Shown: positions 40,296-50,007, numbered from the stretch's first letter. The stretch is DNA of 64,000 nucleotides from JBNGOQ01 sp050589645 (GCF_050589645.1 NZ_JBNGOQ010000004.1:372001-436000), one strand, 5' to 3'. Program-made: numbers and translations. Notes: a model not told the origin generated them from the letters alone.

Positions 40296-41963
40296 ATGGC
40301 TAAATCAATTTTGACCGCATGGCAGCGGTTAATAGGCCTTTTGCGCCTAGACAAAAGGGACGTGTTACAGGTCTTTTACTATGCTATTTTCGCCGGGTTG
40401 GTAAATCTGTCCCTTCCCTTGGGGATACAGGCCATTATAAATCTGATACAAGGGGCCCAGGTAAGCACCTCTTGGATGGTTTTGGTTACCTTGGTTACTT
40501 TGGGCGTTGGCTTTGTAGGGGTACTGCAGCTCATGCAGATACGAATCATAGAGAATATCCAGCAGAAGATCTTTACCCGGGCCTCTTTTGAATTTGCCTA
40601 TCGGTTTCCCAAAATAAAGATGAGCGAACTGCGCAATTATTATCCTCCAGAACTGGCCAATCGCTTTTTCGATACCCTTACCGTTCAGAAGGGACTGGCC
40701 AAGATTTTGGTCGATTTTCCGGCGGCCCTGCTACAGATTATTTTTGGTTTAATGCTCTTGTCCTTTTACCATCCTTTTTTTATCATTTATGGCATCTTGC
40801 TGTTGCTGCTCATTTATATAGTGTTCAAATTTACAGTGCAGCGCGGATTGGAGACCAGTTTGGACGAATCCAAAAATAAGTATCGGGTGGCACATTGGTT
40901 GCAGGAGGTGGCGCGATCAATCGTTGGATTCAAACTATCGGGAAGGACGAACCATGCGCTGGACAAAAACGATACCTTGGTCTCCCGTTACCTAACCGCC
41001 CGGGAAAGCCATTTTAAGGTATTGGTCCTCCAATTTGCCCAAATGATCGGGTTCAAGGTATTGGTGACCGCAGGCTTGTTGTTGATTGGGGGGCTTTTGG
41101 TGCTCAATCAGGAAATGAATATCGGCCAGTTCGTGGCCGCGGAACTTATTATACTCTTGGTCATCACTTCGGTAGAAAAGCTGATTCTTGGTTTGGAATC
41201 CTTCTATGATGTTCTTACTTCCCTGGAAAAATTGGGCCAGGTGGTGGATAAGGAATTGGAGCCCCAAGAAGGAGAGCGACCCTTTAAGCAGGGAGAAGGC
41301 TTTACCCTGGAGTTGGACCGTGTGGACTACGAGGTGTCCAAAAGGACGAAGAAAATTTTGGATGATATTTCCCTTACCATTACCCCAAGCTGTAAAATTC
41401 TAATGGAGGGCCCTGGTAGTTCTGGGAAGTCTACCCTCTTACGCCTTATTGCTGGAATCATAGAACCGACCCGTGGAAGTCTTTATGTGAATAATGTATC
41501 CCTGAAAGGATTGAACCTTAACGAATATCGGTCGTACCTGGGACAATCCCTAACCGACGAATCGCCTTTTGAGGGAACCTTGGAGGACAATATCACTTTT
41601 GGTGACCCCAAGGTTTCGCAGGAGGACATCTATTGGGCCTTGGAAAAAACAGGTCTTTTAAACTTTGTAAAGGAACAAACAAAGGGCATTAAAACAGTTC
41701 TTTACCCGGAAGGAAAGCAGATTCCGTATACTGTCTCTAAAAAAATAGTATTGGCCAGAAGCATTGTGAGAAGGCCCAAGCTATTGATTTTGGTTGACCC
41801 CCTGGACCATTTTGACCAAGATGAAACCGAGCAAATTATGGATTTTCTTACCGATCCTGTTCACGGGTGGGCACTAATTGTGGTGAGTCAAAACCCTAAT
41901 TGGAAGAAAGGATGTAACCGGGTAATTACCATGGAAAACGGCAAGATTGTTAACGAAAGCTGA
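40296..41963 (+). CDS. ABC exporter with degenerate nucleotide-binding domain
   Basis: 555 residues: a six-helix exporter transmembrane domain (about 20-310), then an ATP-binding domain. Walker A is intact (GPGSSGKS, 372-379) and the Q-loop Gln417 is present. But the signature is YTVSKKIVLAR (478 on) instead of LSGGQ, the Walker B region reads LLILVDPLDHFD (496-507) with Val500 and Asp501 in place of the usual Asp-Glu, and the H-loop His is Gln532. Only the D-loop Asp507 remains. The protein should bind nucleotide but hydrolysis by the usual mechanism is doubtful. With HlyD and TolC partners it forms a type-I-like exporter; no peptidase domain is present. Confidence 0.9.
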   Translation: MAKSILTAWQRLIGLLRLDKRDVLQVFYYAIFAGLVNLSLPLGIQAIINLIQGAQVSTSWMVLVTLVTLGVGFVGVLQLMQIRIIENIQQKIFTRASFEFAYRFPKIKMSELRNYYPPELANRFFDTLTVQKGLAKILVDFPAALLQIIFGLMLLSFYHPFFIIYGILLLLLIYIVFKFTVQRGLETSLDESKNKYRVAHWLQEVARSIVGFKLSGRTNHALDKNDTLVSRYLTARESHFKVLVLQFAQMIGFKVLVTAGLLLIGGLLVLNQEMNIGQFVAAELIILLVITSVEKLILGLESFYDVLTSLEKLGQVVDKELEPQEGERPFKQGEGFTLELDRVDYEVSKRTKKILDDISLTITPSCKILMEGPGSSGKSTLLRLIAGIIEPTRGSLYVNNVSLKGLNLNEYRSYLGQSLTDESPFEGTLEDNITFGDPKVSQEDIYWALEKTGLLNFVKEQTKGIKTVLYPEGKQIPYTVSKKIVLARSIVRRPKLLILVDPLDHFDQDETEQIMDFLTDPVHGWALIVVSQNPNWKKGCNRVITMENGKIVNES

Positions 41964-41969
41964 TATACT

Positions 41970-43322
41970 ATGCTCAACATATCAAATAATAGGCTTAATC
42001 AAAAAGTGGATATCTCTGGATATAAATCGGTCCAAAGGGCCTTTCGGGTAAGACATTATCGGCATTTTAACCGCTTTCTGATCGGATTTGCCCTTGCCTC
42101 CCTTGTTATTCTGTTCCTGCCCTGGACACAGAATGTTTCCGGTGAAGGGTTCCTAACCACCCTTAAACCGGATCAAAGGCCACAGACCATACAGTCCCCT
42201 ATTCCGGGCAGGATCGAAAAGTGGTTTGTGCAGGAAGGCGATTTCGTAAAAAAGGGCGATACCATATTGCATATTTCAGAAGTAAAGAACGAATATTTTG
42301 ATCCGAATCTGGTAGCGCGTACCGGACAGCAGATCAAGGCCAAATCCATGTCCGTAGACTCTTATGGGGAAAAAGTGAAGGCCTTGAACAATCAAATTTC
42401 CGCTTTGAAAAATGAGCGGTCCCTGAAATTGGAACAAGCGGCAAACAAACTCATCCAGGCCAGATTAAAGGTAAAGAGCGACAGCATTGACCTAGAAGCA
42501 GCAAGGACGAATATTACCATTGCCCAGCGTCAATACGACCGTACCTCCCAATTGCAGGAGGAAGGCCTTAAAGCGGTGACCGATGTGGAGGAAAAGCGAC
42601 TGAAATTGCAAGAGACACAGGCCAAACTAATCTCTCAGGAAAACAAATTGTTGGCCAGCAAGAACGAGGTCATCAATGCCCAGGTAGAAATCAATCGGGT
42701 ACGGGCAGAATATGTAGATAAGATATCCAAATCCCAAAGCGATATGTATACGGCCCAATCCAACCGGTTTGACGCGGAGGCCCAGGTTACCAAATTGGAG
42801 AATGAATTTACCAACTACGAAATTCGCAATGATCTCTACTATATCCTTGCGCCCCAAAATGGGTTTATCAACAGGGCGCTTCGTGCCGGGGTGGGGGAAA
42901 CCTTTAAGGAAGGAGAGCGGTTGGTAGGCATTATGCCCTCAGATTATGAAATGGCGGTAGAGACTTTCGTTAAACCTATAGATCTCCCCCTGATCCACAC
43001 AGGTGAGAAGGTCCGCATACAGTTCGATGGCTGGCCGGCCATAATCTTTAGCGGTTGGCCCAATATTTCCTACGGTACCTACGGGGGCAAGGTCGTGGCC
43101 ATAGAAACCTTTATCAGTGAGAATGGAAAATACCGTATACTGCTGGCCCCGGACCTAGATGATCAACCATGGCCCAGTGATATACGTGTGGGCTCCGGCG
43201 CCAACACCATAGCCCTCTTGGAAGATGTCCCTATTTGGTTTGAACTATGGCGGCAGCTCAATGGCTTTCCACCCAACTATTATCAAGGGAAAAATACGAT
43301 ATCAAAAGTTGAAAAGAAATGA
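41970..43322 (+). CDS. HlyD-family membrane-fusion protein
   Basis: 450 residues. A TM near residues 35-55 (FLIGFALASLVILFLPW) is followed by a lipoyl-like segment (IPGRIEKWFVQEGDFVKKGDT), a long coiled coil (about 115-280) and a second lipoyl half with barrel (FKEGERLVGIMPSDYEMAVETFVK). It should link the ABC protein in the inner membrane to the TolC-like channel. It is 6 bases downstream of the ABC gene and overlaps the next by 4 bases. Coiled-coil length suggests it spans most of the periplasm. Confidence 0.93.
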   Translation: MLNISNNRLNQKVDISGYKSVQRAFRVRHYRHFNRFLIGFALASLVILFLPWTQNVSGEGFLTTLKPDQRPQTIQSPIPGRIEKWFVQEGDFVKKGDTILHISEVKNEYFDPNLVARTGQQIKAKSMSVDSYGEKVKALNNQISALKNERSLKLEQAANKLIQARLKVKSDSIDLEAARTNITIAQRQYDRTSQLQEEGLKAVTDVEEKRLKLQETQAKLISQENKLLASKNEVINAQVEINRVRAEYVDKISKSQSDMYTAQSNRFDAEAQVTKLENEFTNYEIRNDLYYILAPQNGFINRALRAGVGETFKEGERLVGIMPSDYEMAVETFVKPIDLPLIHTGEKVRIQFDGWPAIIFSGWPNISYGTYGGKVVAIETFISENGKYRILLAPDLDDQPWPSDIRVGSGANTIALLEDVPIWFELWRQLNGFPPNYYQGKNTISKVEKK

Positions 43323-44728
43323 GGGTAAAATGGTATTTGTTCTGTACATTTTTCGCCATAAGTTTTTTACACCATGCTCAGGAAGCCGACAGCTTGGTGC
43401 TGAATTTTAAGGAATACCTCGGTTACGTAAAAAAGTATCATCCTATTGTAAAGCAGGCCCAACTGAACATTGGGATAGGGCAGGCAGAACTCATGAGGTC
43501 CAGGGGTGGTTTTGACCCCAAAATAGAAGTAGATTACGAAAGGAAGAAGTTTACCGGTATTGACTATTGGGACAGGCTCAACGCTACCTTTAAAATACCT
43601 ACCTGGTACGGAATTGAGCTCAAGGCCAACTTTGAACAAAACGAAGGGGATTTCATCAACCCGGACGAAAGTGTTCCCGCCGACGGACTCTACAGTGCAG
43701 GCATATCGGTTTCACTGGCTCGTGGATCTTGGATCAATGAGCGTATGGCAACGCTGCGCAAGGCCAAATTCTTTAGGGAACAGACCAAGGCAGATCGGGA
43801 TGTCCTGGTCAACCAGACTCTGTTCAATGCCTCACTGGCCTATTTTGATTGGTTACAGGCGTACAGGGAAAGCCAGATCTATGGCGATTTTCTGGACAAT
43901 GCCCGAATACGGTTCCAAGGCATTAAACAAAGTGCCCTGGTCGGGGATATCGCTGCCATCGATACCGTAGAGGCAAAAATTGCAATTCAAAATAGGGCAT
44001 TGGGCTTGGAGCAGGCCAAGGTAAAACTTATGAAAAGCGCCCTGGAACTCTCCAACTTTCTCTGGTTGGGAGACAACCTGCCAGTGGAGATACAACCTAC
44101 AATGGTTCCGGACCTTTATGTAGAGGCCGACATTGATGCCACCTTGGAAATTCAGGGAAAACCTTTGGACAGTTTTACCTTGCAGAACCACCCAAAGCTC
44201 AGGTCCTTGGACCTAAAGATTGATGGTCTCCATGTTGAACGAAGATTAAAGGCCAACAAGCTGCTTCCCAGAATAGATTTGGAGTACAATTTCCTGACAG
44301 AGACCCCGGATCAAATCGGTACCTTTGAGACACAGGAGTACAAAGGGGGAATAAATTTTTACTTTCCCCTTTTTCTAAGGAAGGAGCGGGGCGATTTGAA
44401 ACTGGCAAAGTTTAAACTACAGGAGGCACGGTTTGAGTACGATAATGCACAGCTCGAAATCCGTAACAAAGTATTGGCCATTTACAGGGAATTGGAGTCC
44501 TTTGAAACACAGAATGGCCTAATTGCGGAGGTGGTAAATAATTACCGACGCCTGTTGAACGCTGAGGAACGCAAGTTCAGTTTTGGGGAAAGTTCCCTGT
44601 TCCTTATCAATTCCAGGGAAAGCAAGCTTATAGATTCGGAGTTAAAACAGAATGCTTTGCAGAACAGGTTCTTTACCACCAAGGCTATGCTTTTCAGAAG
44701 CTTGGCCGTGAACCCTAAAAACCTCTAA
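43319..44728 (+). CDS. TolC-family outer-membrane protein
   Basis: 469 residues with a signal peptide (MRVKWYLFCTFFAISFLHHAQ). The body shows the TolC/OEP pattern: long helices with repeats such as VNQTLFNASLAYFDWLQAYRES, IAAIDTVEAKIAIQNRALGLEQAK, and a final region LLNAEERKFSFGESSLFLINSRESKLID. It forms the outer-membrane channel of the exporter encoded upstream. It overlaps the hlyD-like gene by 4 bases, so expression is coupled. YitT lies 10 bases after its stop and could be read through. Confidence 0.93.
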   Translation: MRVKWYLFCTFFAISFLHHAQEADSLVLNFKEYLGYVKKYHPIVKQAQLNIGIGQAELMRSRGGFDPKIEVDYERKKFTGIDYWDRLNATFKIPTWYGIELKANFEQNEGDFINPDESVPADGLYSAGISVSLARGSWINERMATLRKAKFFREQTKADRDVLVNQTLFNASLAYFDWLQAYRESQIYGDFLDNARIRFQGIKQSALVGDIAAIDTVEAKIAIQNRALGLEQAKVKLMKSALELSNFLWLGDNLPVEIQPTMVPDLYVEADIDATLEIQGKPLDSFTLQNHPKLRSLDLKIDGLHVERRLKANKLLPRIDLEYNFLTETPDQIGTFETQEYKGGINFYFPLFLRKERGDLKLAKFKLQEARFEYDNAQLEIRNKVLAIYRELESFETQNGLIAEVVNNYRRLLNAEERKFSFGESSLFLINSRESKLIDSELKQNALQNRFFTTKAMLFRSLAVNPKNL

Positions 44729-44738
44729 ACATATCCCA

Positions 44739-45632
44739 ATGAAAAAGCGTACCTCAGACAAGGAACATTCGGGCATCGATTTTAAATTGATGCTAAAGGA
44801 TGGGTTTTTTATCGTATCTGGCATTCTTATGGCCGCTTTTGGCCTGAACGGCTTTTTATTGCCCAATAGTTTTATAGATGGGGGAGCCATGGGAATTTCC
44901 CTTCTAATCACGGAAATCTCTCCCCTTCCATTATATCTGCTCGTGGTCTTGGTCAATATCCCCTTTGTTGCATTGGGCTTTAAAGTAATTGGCCGCGCAT
45001 TTGCCATAAAAACGATTATAGCCATTCTGGGACTGGCACTGGTATTGGCTACGGTGAGTTTTCCAGAGATAACCCAGGACAAGCTATTGGTAGCGGTTTT
45101 TGGCGGTTTCTTTCTGGGAGCTGGCATCGGGCTTTCCATCAGGGGGGGTAGTGTGCTAGACGGTACGGAGGTCCTTGCCATTTTCCTGAGCAGAAAGCTG
45201 GGCACTACCATCGGGGATATTATTATCGGAATCAATGTTCTTATTTTCTTGGCCGCTGCCTATCTGCTGTCCGTGGAAACCGCACTGTATTCCCTGCTTA
45301 CCTATTTGGCCGCTTCCAAAACGCTCGATTTTGTGGTGGAAGGAATCGAAGAGTATATCGGGGTAACTATAATTTCCGATAAAAGTGCGGAGATCCACTC
45401 CATGATCATAGAAAAATTAGGGCATGGACTAACCATCTATACGGCACGGGGCGGTTACGGCAAGAAGGGTAACCATAATGAATACGATGTGATCTATACG
45501 GTAATCACGCGTTTGGAAATCCGAAAACTGAACATTGAAATCTCCAAGATCGATTCCAAGGCCTTTGTGGTCATGAACAGGGTCAATGATACCAGGGGAG
45601 GGATGATCAAGAAACGATCTTTGAAGGAGTGA
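44739..45632 (+). CDS. YitT family membrane protein (DUF161/DUF2179)
   Basis: 297 residues with five hydrophobic segments, the YitT pattern FLLPNSFIDGGAMGISLLI, FLGAGIGLSIRGGSVLDGTEVLAIFLSRK and a C-terminal soluble DUF2179 domain (EIHSMIIEKLGHGLTIYTARGGYGK). Function is unknown. It may be co-transcribed with the upstream exporter. The region 45633-45756 after it holds no gene. Confidence 0.92.
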   Translation: MKKRTSDKEHSGIDFKLMLKDGFFIVSGILMAAFGLNGFLLPNSFIDGGAMGISLLITEISPLPLYLLVVLVNIPFVALGFKVIGRAFAIKTIIAILGLALVLATVSFPEITQDKLLVAVFGGFFLGAGIGLSIRGGSVLDGTEVLAIFLSRKLGTTIGDIIIGINVLIFLAAAYLLSVETALYSLLTYLAASKTLDFVVEGIEEYIGVTIISDKSAEIHSMIIEKLGHGLTIYTARGGYGKKGNHNEYDVIYTVITRLEIRKLNIEISKIDSKAFVVMNRVNDTRGGMIKKRSLKE

Positions 45633-45756
45633 TGATATGGATTACTACATACGTGCCGTTTGCTGTCCCGGGGGTGTTGTAAGTTTTCGGCCCTATTTCC
45701 TACCAATGTTACCTAAGTTGCATTAGCTTTTATCGGGCGGGCGTAATTTTAGACTC

Positions 45757-46407
45757 ATGAAAACGGAAGTTATGGAAAAATCAGGTCAAACTACAATGGA
45801 TAGAACAGCTGCGGAGATAATTTCAGAAAGTCTGCCAAAGGCAATAGGGTATGGGATGTACCGCGAGATGGTACATCAACTGGCTTCAGAAGGCAAAACC
45901 ACAGGGCCGGATCAGACCGCATCCCTGGTCAATTACACCCAATTGAACAATAGGCGTCTAAAGCGTTGGGATAAGACCTTGAGACTTAGTGAGGAGCAGA
46001 AGGCGCAAATAACCCTAAGCGAAAAAAAGATGACCTGGTTGGTCCTTACGGAAAGTTGGTGCGGTGATGCTGCGCCGTCCATGCCGGTCATGAATAGGAT
46101 CGCCGAACTGAACCCAAACATTGATTTCAAGATTTTACTGCGTGATGAAAACCTGGAGCTAATGCACAGGTTCAAGACCAAGGGCGCCCTGTCCATTCCA
46201 AAATTGATCGCCTTGGACACAGAAAGTGGTGAGGTGATTGCGGATTGGGGACCAAGATCGGGTGGGGCGACCAAAATGGTAGAAGCGTATAAAAAGGAAC
46301 ACGGTAAATTAAGTCCGGAATTTAAAGAAGACCTTCAACTTTGGTACAATAGTGATAAAGGACAGGATATTCTAAAGGACCTTCTGGAGCTACTTGCCCT
46401 GAAATAG
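45757..46407 (+). CDS. Thioredoxin-like protein lacking the second active-site Cys
   Basis: 216 residues. A thioredoxin fold is seen in WLVLTESWCGDAAPSMPVMNRIAEL and cis-Pro ALSIPKLIALD, but the active site is CGDA, with one Cys. It belongs to the COG0526-type thioredoxin family proteins found in many bacteria with this CGDA variant. Disulfide exchange by the normal two-Cys mechanism is not possible. It converges with and overlaps the TonB-like gene by 18 bases. Confidence 0.88.
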   Translation: MKTEVMEKSGQTTMDRTAAEIISESLPKAIGYGMYREMVHQLASEGKTTGPDQTASLVNYTQLNNRRLKRWDKTLRLSEEQKAQITLSEKKMTWLVLTESWCGDAAPSMPVMNRIAELNPNIDFKILLRDENLELMHRFKTKGALSIPKLIALDTESGEVIADWGPRSGGATKMVEAYKKEHGKLSPEFKEDLQLWYNSDKGQDILKDLLELLALK

Positions 46408-47109
46408 ATAGGTAATGGTGCCCATTTGGGACGGTCTACTGGAGGCATTAAAACGAGCCTTAAGCGCATATTCAATGGCATTGTCCACTAAACAACCGTT
46501 GGAGGTATTGGAGCTTTTTTCATTGAAATCTGCTTCTATCACATAGCCAAGGGCATCCACTTTTATGTTCACTACGACCCTTCCCCCTTCAATACAGGTA
46601 TAAATAGGGGGCGGCAGATCAAAATTGTGCCTGTCTACCAGGGAAAAGGAAACCGAGGTCTTGCGTTTGGCCAGGTTTTGGGTGCGTTCTTCTTTTTGCG
46701 CTTCCCGTTCTCCCAACAACTGCTTTTTTTCCTCTCTCTTTTTGGCCAATTCCTTAAGGTTCGCTGCATAACCTGTATCCGAGCTTAGAAAGTCCTTTGC
46801 CTCTTCGGCCTCTGCTTTTTCTTCCATGAGTTCCTCCAAGGTCTTGAGGGGTTCGGGTTCCCCGAGGGTGGGTTTGGCGGCTTCATTATAGGCCATATGA
46901 CTTTTAACGGGGTCTGCCTTGGCAATTTCCTCCATTAATTTTTCCTGTTCCTTTAGCAGTTCCTCCAAGTCCTCATCGGCCAGTACCATTTCAATAACAT
47001 ACTCCTCCTTTTCCTGGCCGCCCAAATGGATATTGTAAAGCAACAATACAATCAGGGACATGGAAAAGAAAGTTATTAAAAAGGATAACTGTCTTCTATT
47101 TAAACTCAT
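46390..47109 (-). CDS. TonB-like protein with charged coil
   Basis: 239 residues from the start at 47109 (MSLNRRQLSFL). An N-terminal TM (residues 9-28) precedes an Glu/Lys/Ala-rich segment of about 120 residues, and then a TonB C-terminal-like domain: PPIYTCIEGGRVVVNIKVDALGYVIEADF. This matches energy-transducer TonB in fold. No ExbB/ExbD genes are nearby. It could alternatively be a TolA-like protein. The truB gene lies upstream on the same strand. Confidence 0.82.
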   Translation of the reverse strand: MSLNRRQLSFLITFFSMSLIVLLLYNIHLGGQEKEEYVIEMVLADEDLEELLKEQEKLMEEIAKADPVKSHMAYNEAAKPTLGEPEPLKTLEELMEEKAEAEEAKDFLSSDTGYAANLKELAKKREEKKQLLGEREAQKEERTQNLAKRKTSVSFSLVDRHNFDLPPPIYTCIEGGRVVVNIKVDALGYVIEADFNEKSSNTSNGCLVDNAIEYALKARFNASSRPSQMGTITYLFQGK

Positions 47110-47178
47110 AGTGCTATAACCACTTTTTTCCAAAAATATTTTAATATTTCGATGAATGAAAGCATAACGCCCAGGTTT

Positions 47179-47886
47179 TCAAGGGCTAGAGCCCTTTGCC
47201 AGCATTATTTTTTCAAAATCCAATGGGGCTAGTGCCTTATCTACGTTGTAATCCCCTATTTTGGTTCTTCTGAGACCGGACAAATGGGCGCCCGAATGTA
47301 GGGCCTTCCCAAAATCATGTGCCAACGACCGGATATAGGTTCCCTTGCCACAAACTACCCTAAAGGTCAGTTGGGGCATGTTTATGCTTGTGATTTCAAA
47401 CTCGTATATCACAACCTTCCGGGTTACGATTTCCACAGTTTCCCCTTCACGTGCATATTGGTACAGGCGTTTCCCATTCTTCTTCAGCGCTGAGAAAACG
47501 GGAGGCTTTTGCTCAATCTCCCCGATAAATTGACGAGTGGCACCATAAATGTCCTCTGGGCCAATATGGGCGGTTGGGAACGTCTGGTCTATCTCCGTCT
47601 CCAGATCGTAGGAAGGAGTCGTGGCACCCAGGGTTATGGTTCCCGTATATTCCTTGGTCTGCCCCTGGAGCTCACTGATCTTTTTGGTGAATTTGCCCGT
47701 GCAGATCAATAAAAGTCCCGTTGCCAGCGGATCAAGCGTGCCTGCATGGCCTACCTTTATTTTTTTTAAATCGAACTTTTTGCGAATGGCCCATTTAATG
47801 GCATTCACAGCCTGAAACGATGTCCAATTTAGCGGTTTATCTATGCAGAGCAGTTCACCGCTTAAGAAGTCCTCCTTAGTTTTCAA
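47179..47886 (-). CDS. truB: tRNA pseudouridine-55 synthase
   Basis: 235 residues. The catalytic Asp52 sits in VGHAGTLDPLATGLLL, and KKYTGTITLG-like and GTYIRSLAHDFG segments follow. It makes pseudouridine at position 55 in the T-loop of tRNA. The C-terminal PUA domain is absent, giving a short bacterial form. It is read in an operon with uppP, DUF3098 and ftsX upstream. Confidence 0.97.
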   Translation of the reverse strand: MKTKEDFLSGELLCIDKPLNWTSFQAVNAIKWAIRKKFDLKKIKVGHAGTLDPLATGLLLICTGKFTKKISELQGQTKEYTGTITLGATTPSYDLETEIDQTFPTAHIGPEDIYGATRQFIGEIEQKPPVFSALKKNGKRLYQYAREGETVEIVTRKVVIYEFEITSINMPQLTFRVVCGKGTYIRSLAHDFGKALHSGAHLSGLRRTKIGDYNVDKALAPLDFEKIMLAKGSSP

Positions 47887-47917
47887 TTTTATGTTTTATG
47901 ATACAGGATTTTTTATA

Positions 47918-48712
47918 CTATCCCCAAAAACTGTACCCAATTGCCAGGAATCCGATCAAGAGACAATATACGGCAAAATATGTAAGCTTGCTTTTCTTTA
48001 CCAGTTGGATCATCCAGGTACAGGCAGCCAAGCCCGCTATAAATGCTGCAATGAACCCTGCCCCCATAGCGGCGGTCTGTTCACTGGCAAAACTCAATTC
48101 CCCACTGAGGACGTCCTTGGCAATTTTTCCTATGATCAATGGAACGACCATTAGGAAAGAGAATCGGGCCGCTTTAGTCTTGTCCACCCCCATGAGCACC
48201 GAGGTGGATATGGTGGCCCCACTTCGGGAGATACCGGGTAACATCGCAATGGCCTGTGAGATGCCTATGATAAAGGCACTTTGGTAAGTTACTTTTTTTG
48301 TCGTGTTCTTGGCCTTGTCCGCAAAGTAGAGCAGCAGGGCCGTTATAAGCAGCATAAAACCTACAAAGCGGATGTTTCCGCCAAAAAAAGCTTCAAGTTG
48401 TGCTTCAAAAAAAAGACCGATAATCACTGCAGGAAGCATAGAAACCACTATTTTCAGGGAAAACTGGCATTCCTCGTTCCATTTGAATTGGAAAAGGCCA
48501 CGAACAATTTCCCAGACGTCCTTTCTGAAAACCACCAGGGTACTCAAGGCGGTGGCAAAGTGCACCACCACCGTAAACAAAAGACTATCCTCCGGGATGG
48601 ATTCGTCTCCCAGAAGGGCCTTTCCCAATTCTAAATGCCCGCTAGAGGATACTGGTAAAAATTCGGTCAACCCCTGAACGATTCCCAGGAGAATGGCATC
48701 GAGCGTATCCAA
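47918..48712 (-). CDS. uppP: Undecaprenyl-diphosphatase
   Basis: 264 residues, with about seven or eight helices. GLTEFLPVSSSGHLELG near residue 14 and LPGISRSGATISTSVLMG near residue 158 are the two BacA/UppP signatures, with Glu, Ser, His and Arg catalytic positions present. It recycles the lipid carrier for cell-wall synthesis and gives bacitracin tolerance. It is followed by truB on the same strand. Confidence 0.97.
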   Translation of the reverse strand: MDTLDAILLGIVQGLTEFLPVSSSGHLELGKALLGDESIPEDSLLFTVVVHFATALSTLVVFRKDVWEIVRGLFQFKWNEECQFSLKIVVSMLPAVIIGLFFEAQLEAFFGGNIRFVGFMLLITALLLYFADKAKNTTKKVTYQSAFIIGISQAIAMLPGISRSGATISTSVLMGVDKTKAARFSFLMVVPLIIGKIAKDVLSGELSFASEQTAAMGAGFIAAFIAGLAACTWMIQLVKKSKLTYFAVYCLLIGFLAIGYSFWG

Positions 48713-48713
48713 A

Positions 48714-48983
48714 TTACTTTTTCTTCTTGTGGGGGTTCAACAAAATGGCATAGATTTCAATACCTAGGCCAATGAGCACCAGAGTGGGTGCCAAACGTAT
48801 CCTTCTAAAGTTGTAGATTTCCTCATTAAATACATTGGGGTCATCGCCACCGCCACCGCTCATCAGGATAAATCCGAGTGCAATACAGGCCAAACCAATA
48901 AACATGAACAGATAGTTCCTTTTTTGGAAGATAAATTCAGGTTTGGGCTTTGCAGCGGGATTGTTTTTTTGCTTCTTGCTCAT
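48714..48983 (-). CDS. DUF3098 small membrane protein
   Basis: 89 residues with two hydrophobic helices (YLFMFIGLACIALGFILMSGGG and LAPTLVLIGLGIEIYAILL) and a basic C-terminus. It is a DUF3098 protein of Bacteroidota, placed between ftsX and uppP as in other flavobacteria, which suggests a part in envelope synthesis. Function unknown. Confidence 0.88.
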   Translation of the reverse strand: MSKKQKNNPAAKPKPEFIFQKRNYLFMFIGLACIALGFILMSGGGGDDPNVFNEEIYNFRRIRLAPTLVLIGLGIEIYAILLNPHKKKK

Positions 48984-48992
48984 GCTGCAAAT

Positions 48993-49871
48993 TTAGTAAT
49001 ATAAATCGTCTGTCCTAAGGTTTAAAAAACGCTGTGTGGCAAAATACGTGCTTATCAGGGAAATGAGGGCACCAAATACAAAGACACCTACAAACAATAG
49101 GGCCAGGATCGTGAGGTCCTGGAAAAGGTTGAGTTCGGGATAATTCCGGTCTACAAAGTACAATAACAGTCCAAGGGCCAACAGGGCCAACAGGGCCCCT
49201 AACATCCCCAGTTTTATGTTGGTCCAGATAAAGGGGCGTCTAATAAACCTTTTAGTAGCACCCACCATTTGCATCGTTTTGATAATAAAGCGTTTGGAAT
49301 AAATGGACAAGCGGATGGAACTGTTGATCAGCAAGACCGCGATAAAGGTAAAAACGGCACTGGCCACCAGGATCCAAAAGCTTATTTTCTTTACGTTGTC
49401 GGTTAGCAGGGGGATAAGGGGCTTAAAGTAGCTCACTTCCTCCACATAGGCCTTTGCGGTCAGATCCCCGGCAATTTCCTCAATTTGTTCGGTAGAGACA
49501 AAGTCGGCCTTAAGGGTTACGTCTATCGAATTTTTTAAGGGATTGTATCCCAGGTAATCCATGTAGTTCTCCCCAATATCCTCGCTGTGCTGTTCAGCCG
49601 CCTCTTCCTTGGATACATAGATGGCCGATCTGGTATACTCGGCCAGGGCAAGGCTTTTCTGCAACTGATCCACCTCTACAGGTTTGGCATTGTCCTTTAG
49701 AAAAACGGTGATGGTGATCTGCTCCTTAAAATGGTCCGCCAGCTTTTTGGTATTCAACACCAAAAGTCCAAGAACACCTAATAAAAAAAGGACAAGACCA
49801 ATACTAAGTGCCACGGAGAAATAAGAAGATATCAGCTTTCGTTTTTGATAGCGTTCAAAAGATTTGCTCAT
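48993..49871 (-). CDS. ftsX: Cell-division ABC permease FtsX
   Basis: 292 residues from MSKSFERYQKRK at 49871. TM1 near residues 19-42 is followed by an extracytoplasmic region of about 120 residues (LKDNAKPVEVDQLQK to KPLIPLL), then three C-terminal TMs with the FtsX signature VGATKRFIRRPFIWTN. FtsX works with FtsE and controls cell-wall hydrolases at division. FtsE is not in this stretch. It heads the operon ftsX-DUF3098-uppP-truB. Confidence 0.96.
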   Translation of the reverse strand: MSKSFERYQKRKLISSYFSVALSIGLVLFLLGVLGLLVLNTKKLADHFKEQITITVFLKDNAKPVEVDQLQKSLALAEYTRSAIYVSKEEAAEQHSEDIGENYMDYLGYNPLKNSIDVTLKADFVSTEQIEEIAGDLTAKAYVEEVSYFKPLIPLLTDNVKKISFWILVASAVFTFIAVLLINSSIRLSIYSKRFIIKTMQMVGATKRFIRRPFIWTNIKLGMLGALLALLALGLLLYFVDRNYPELNLFQDLTILALLFVGVFVFGALISLISTYFATQRFLNLRTDDLYY

Positions 49872-50007
49872 AACGGACAAAGAATACGTAAAAATAGCAA
49901 AGTAAATTTAATAACTCCTTTTTGCGATTTGTTTAACAAAGTTTTGTTTCCGGTAGAATAGATAGGATTGTCTCCCCAGGAAACTTTCCCCTTTCGGGGA
50001 TTAAACT

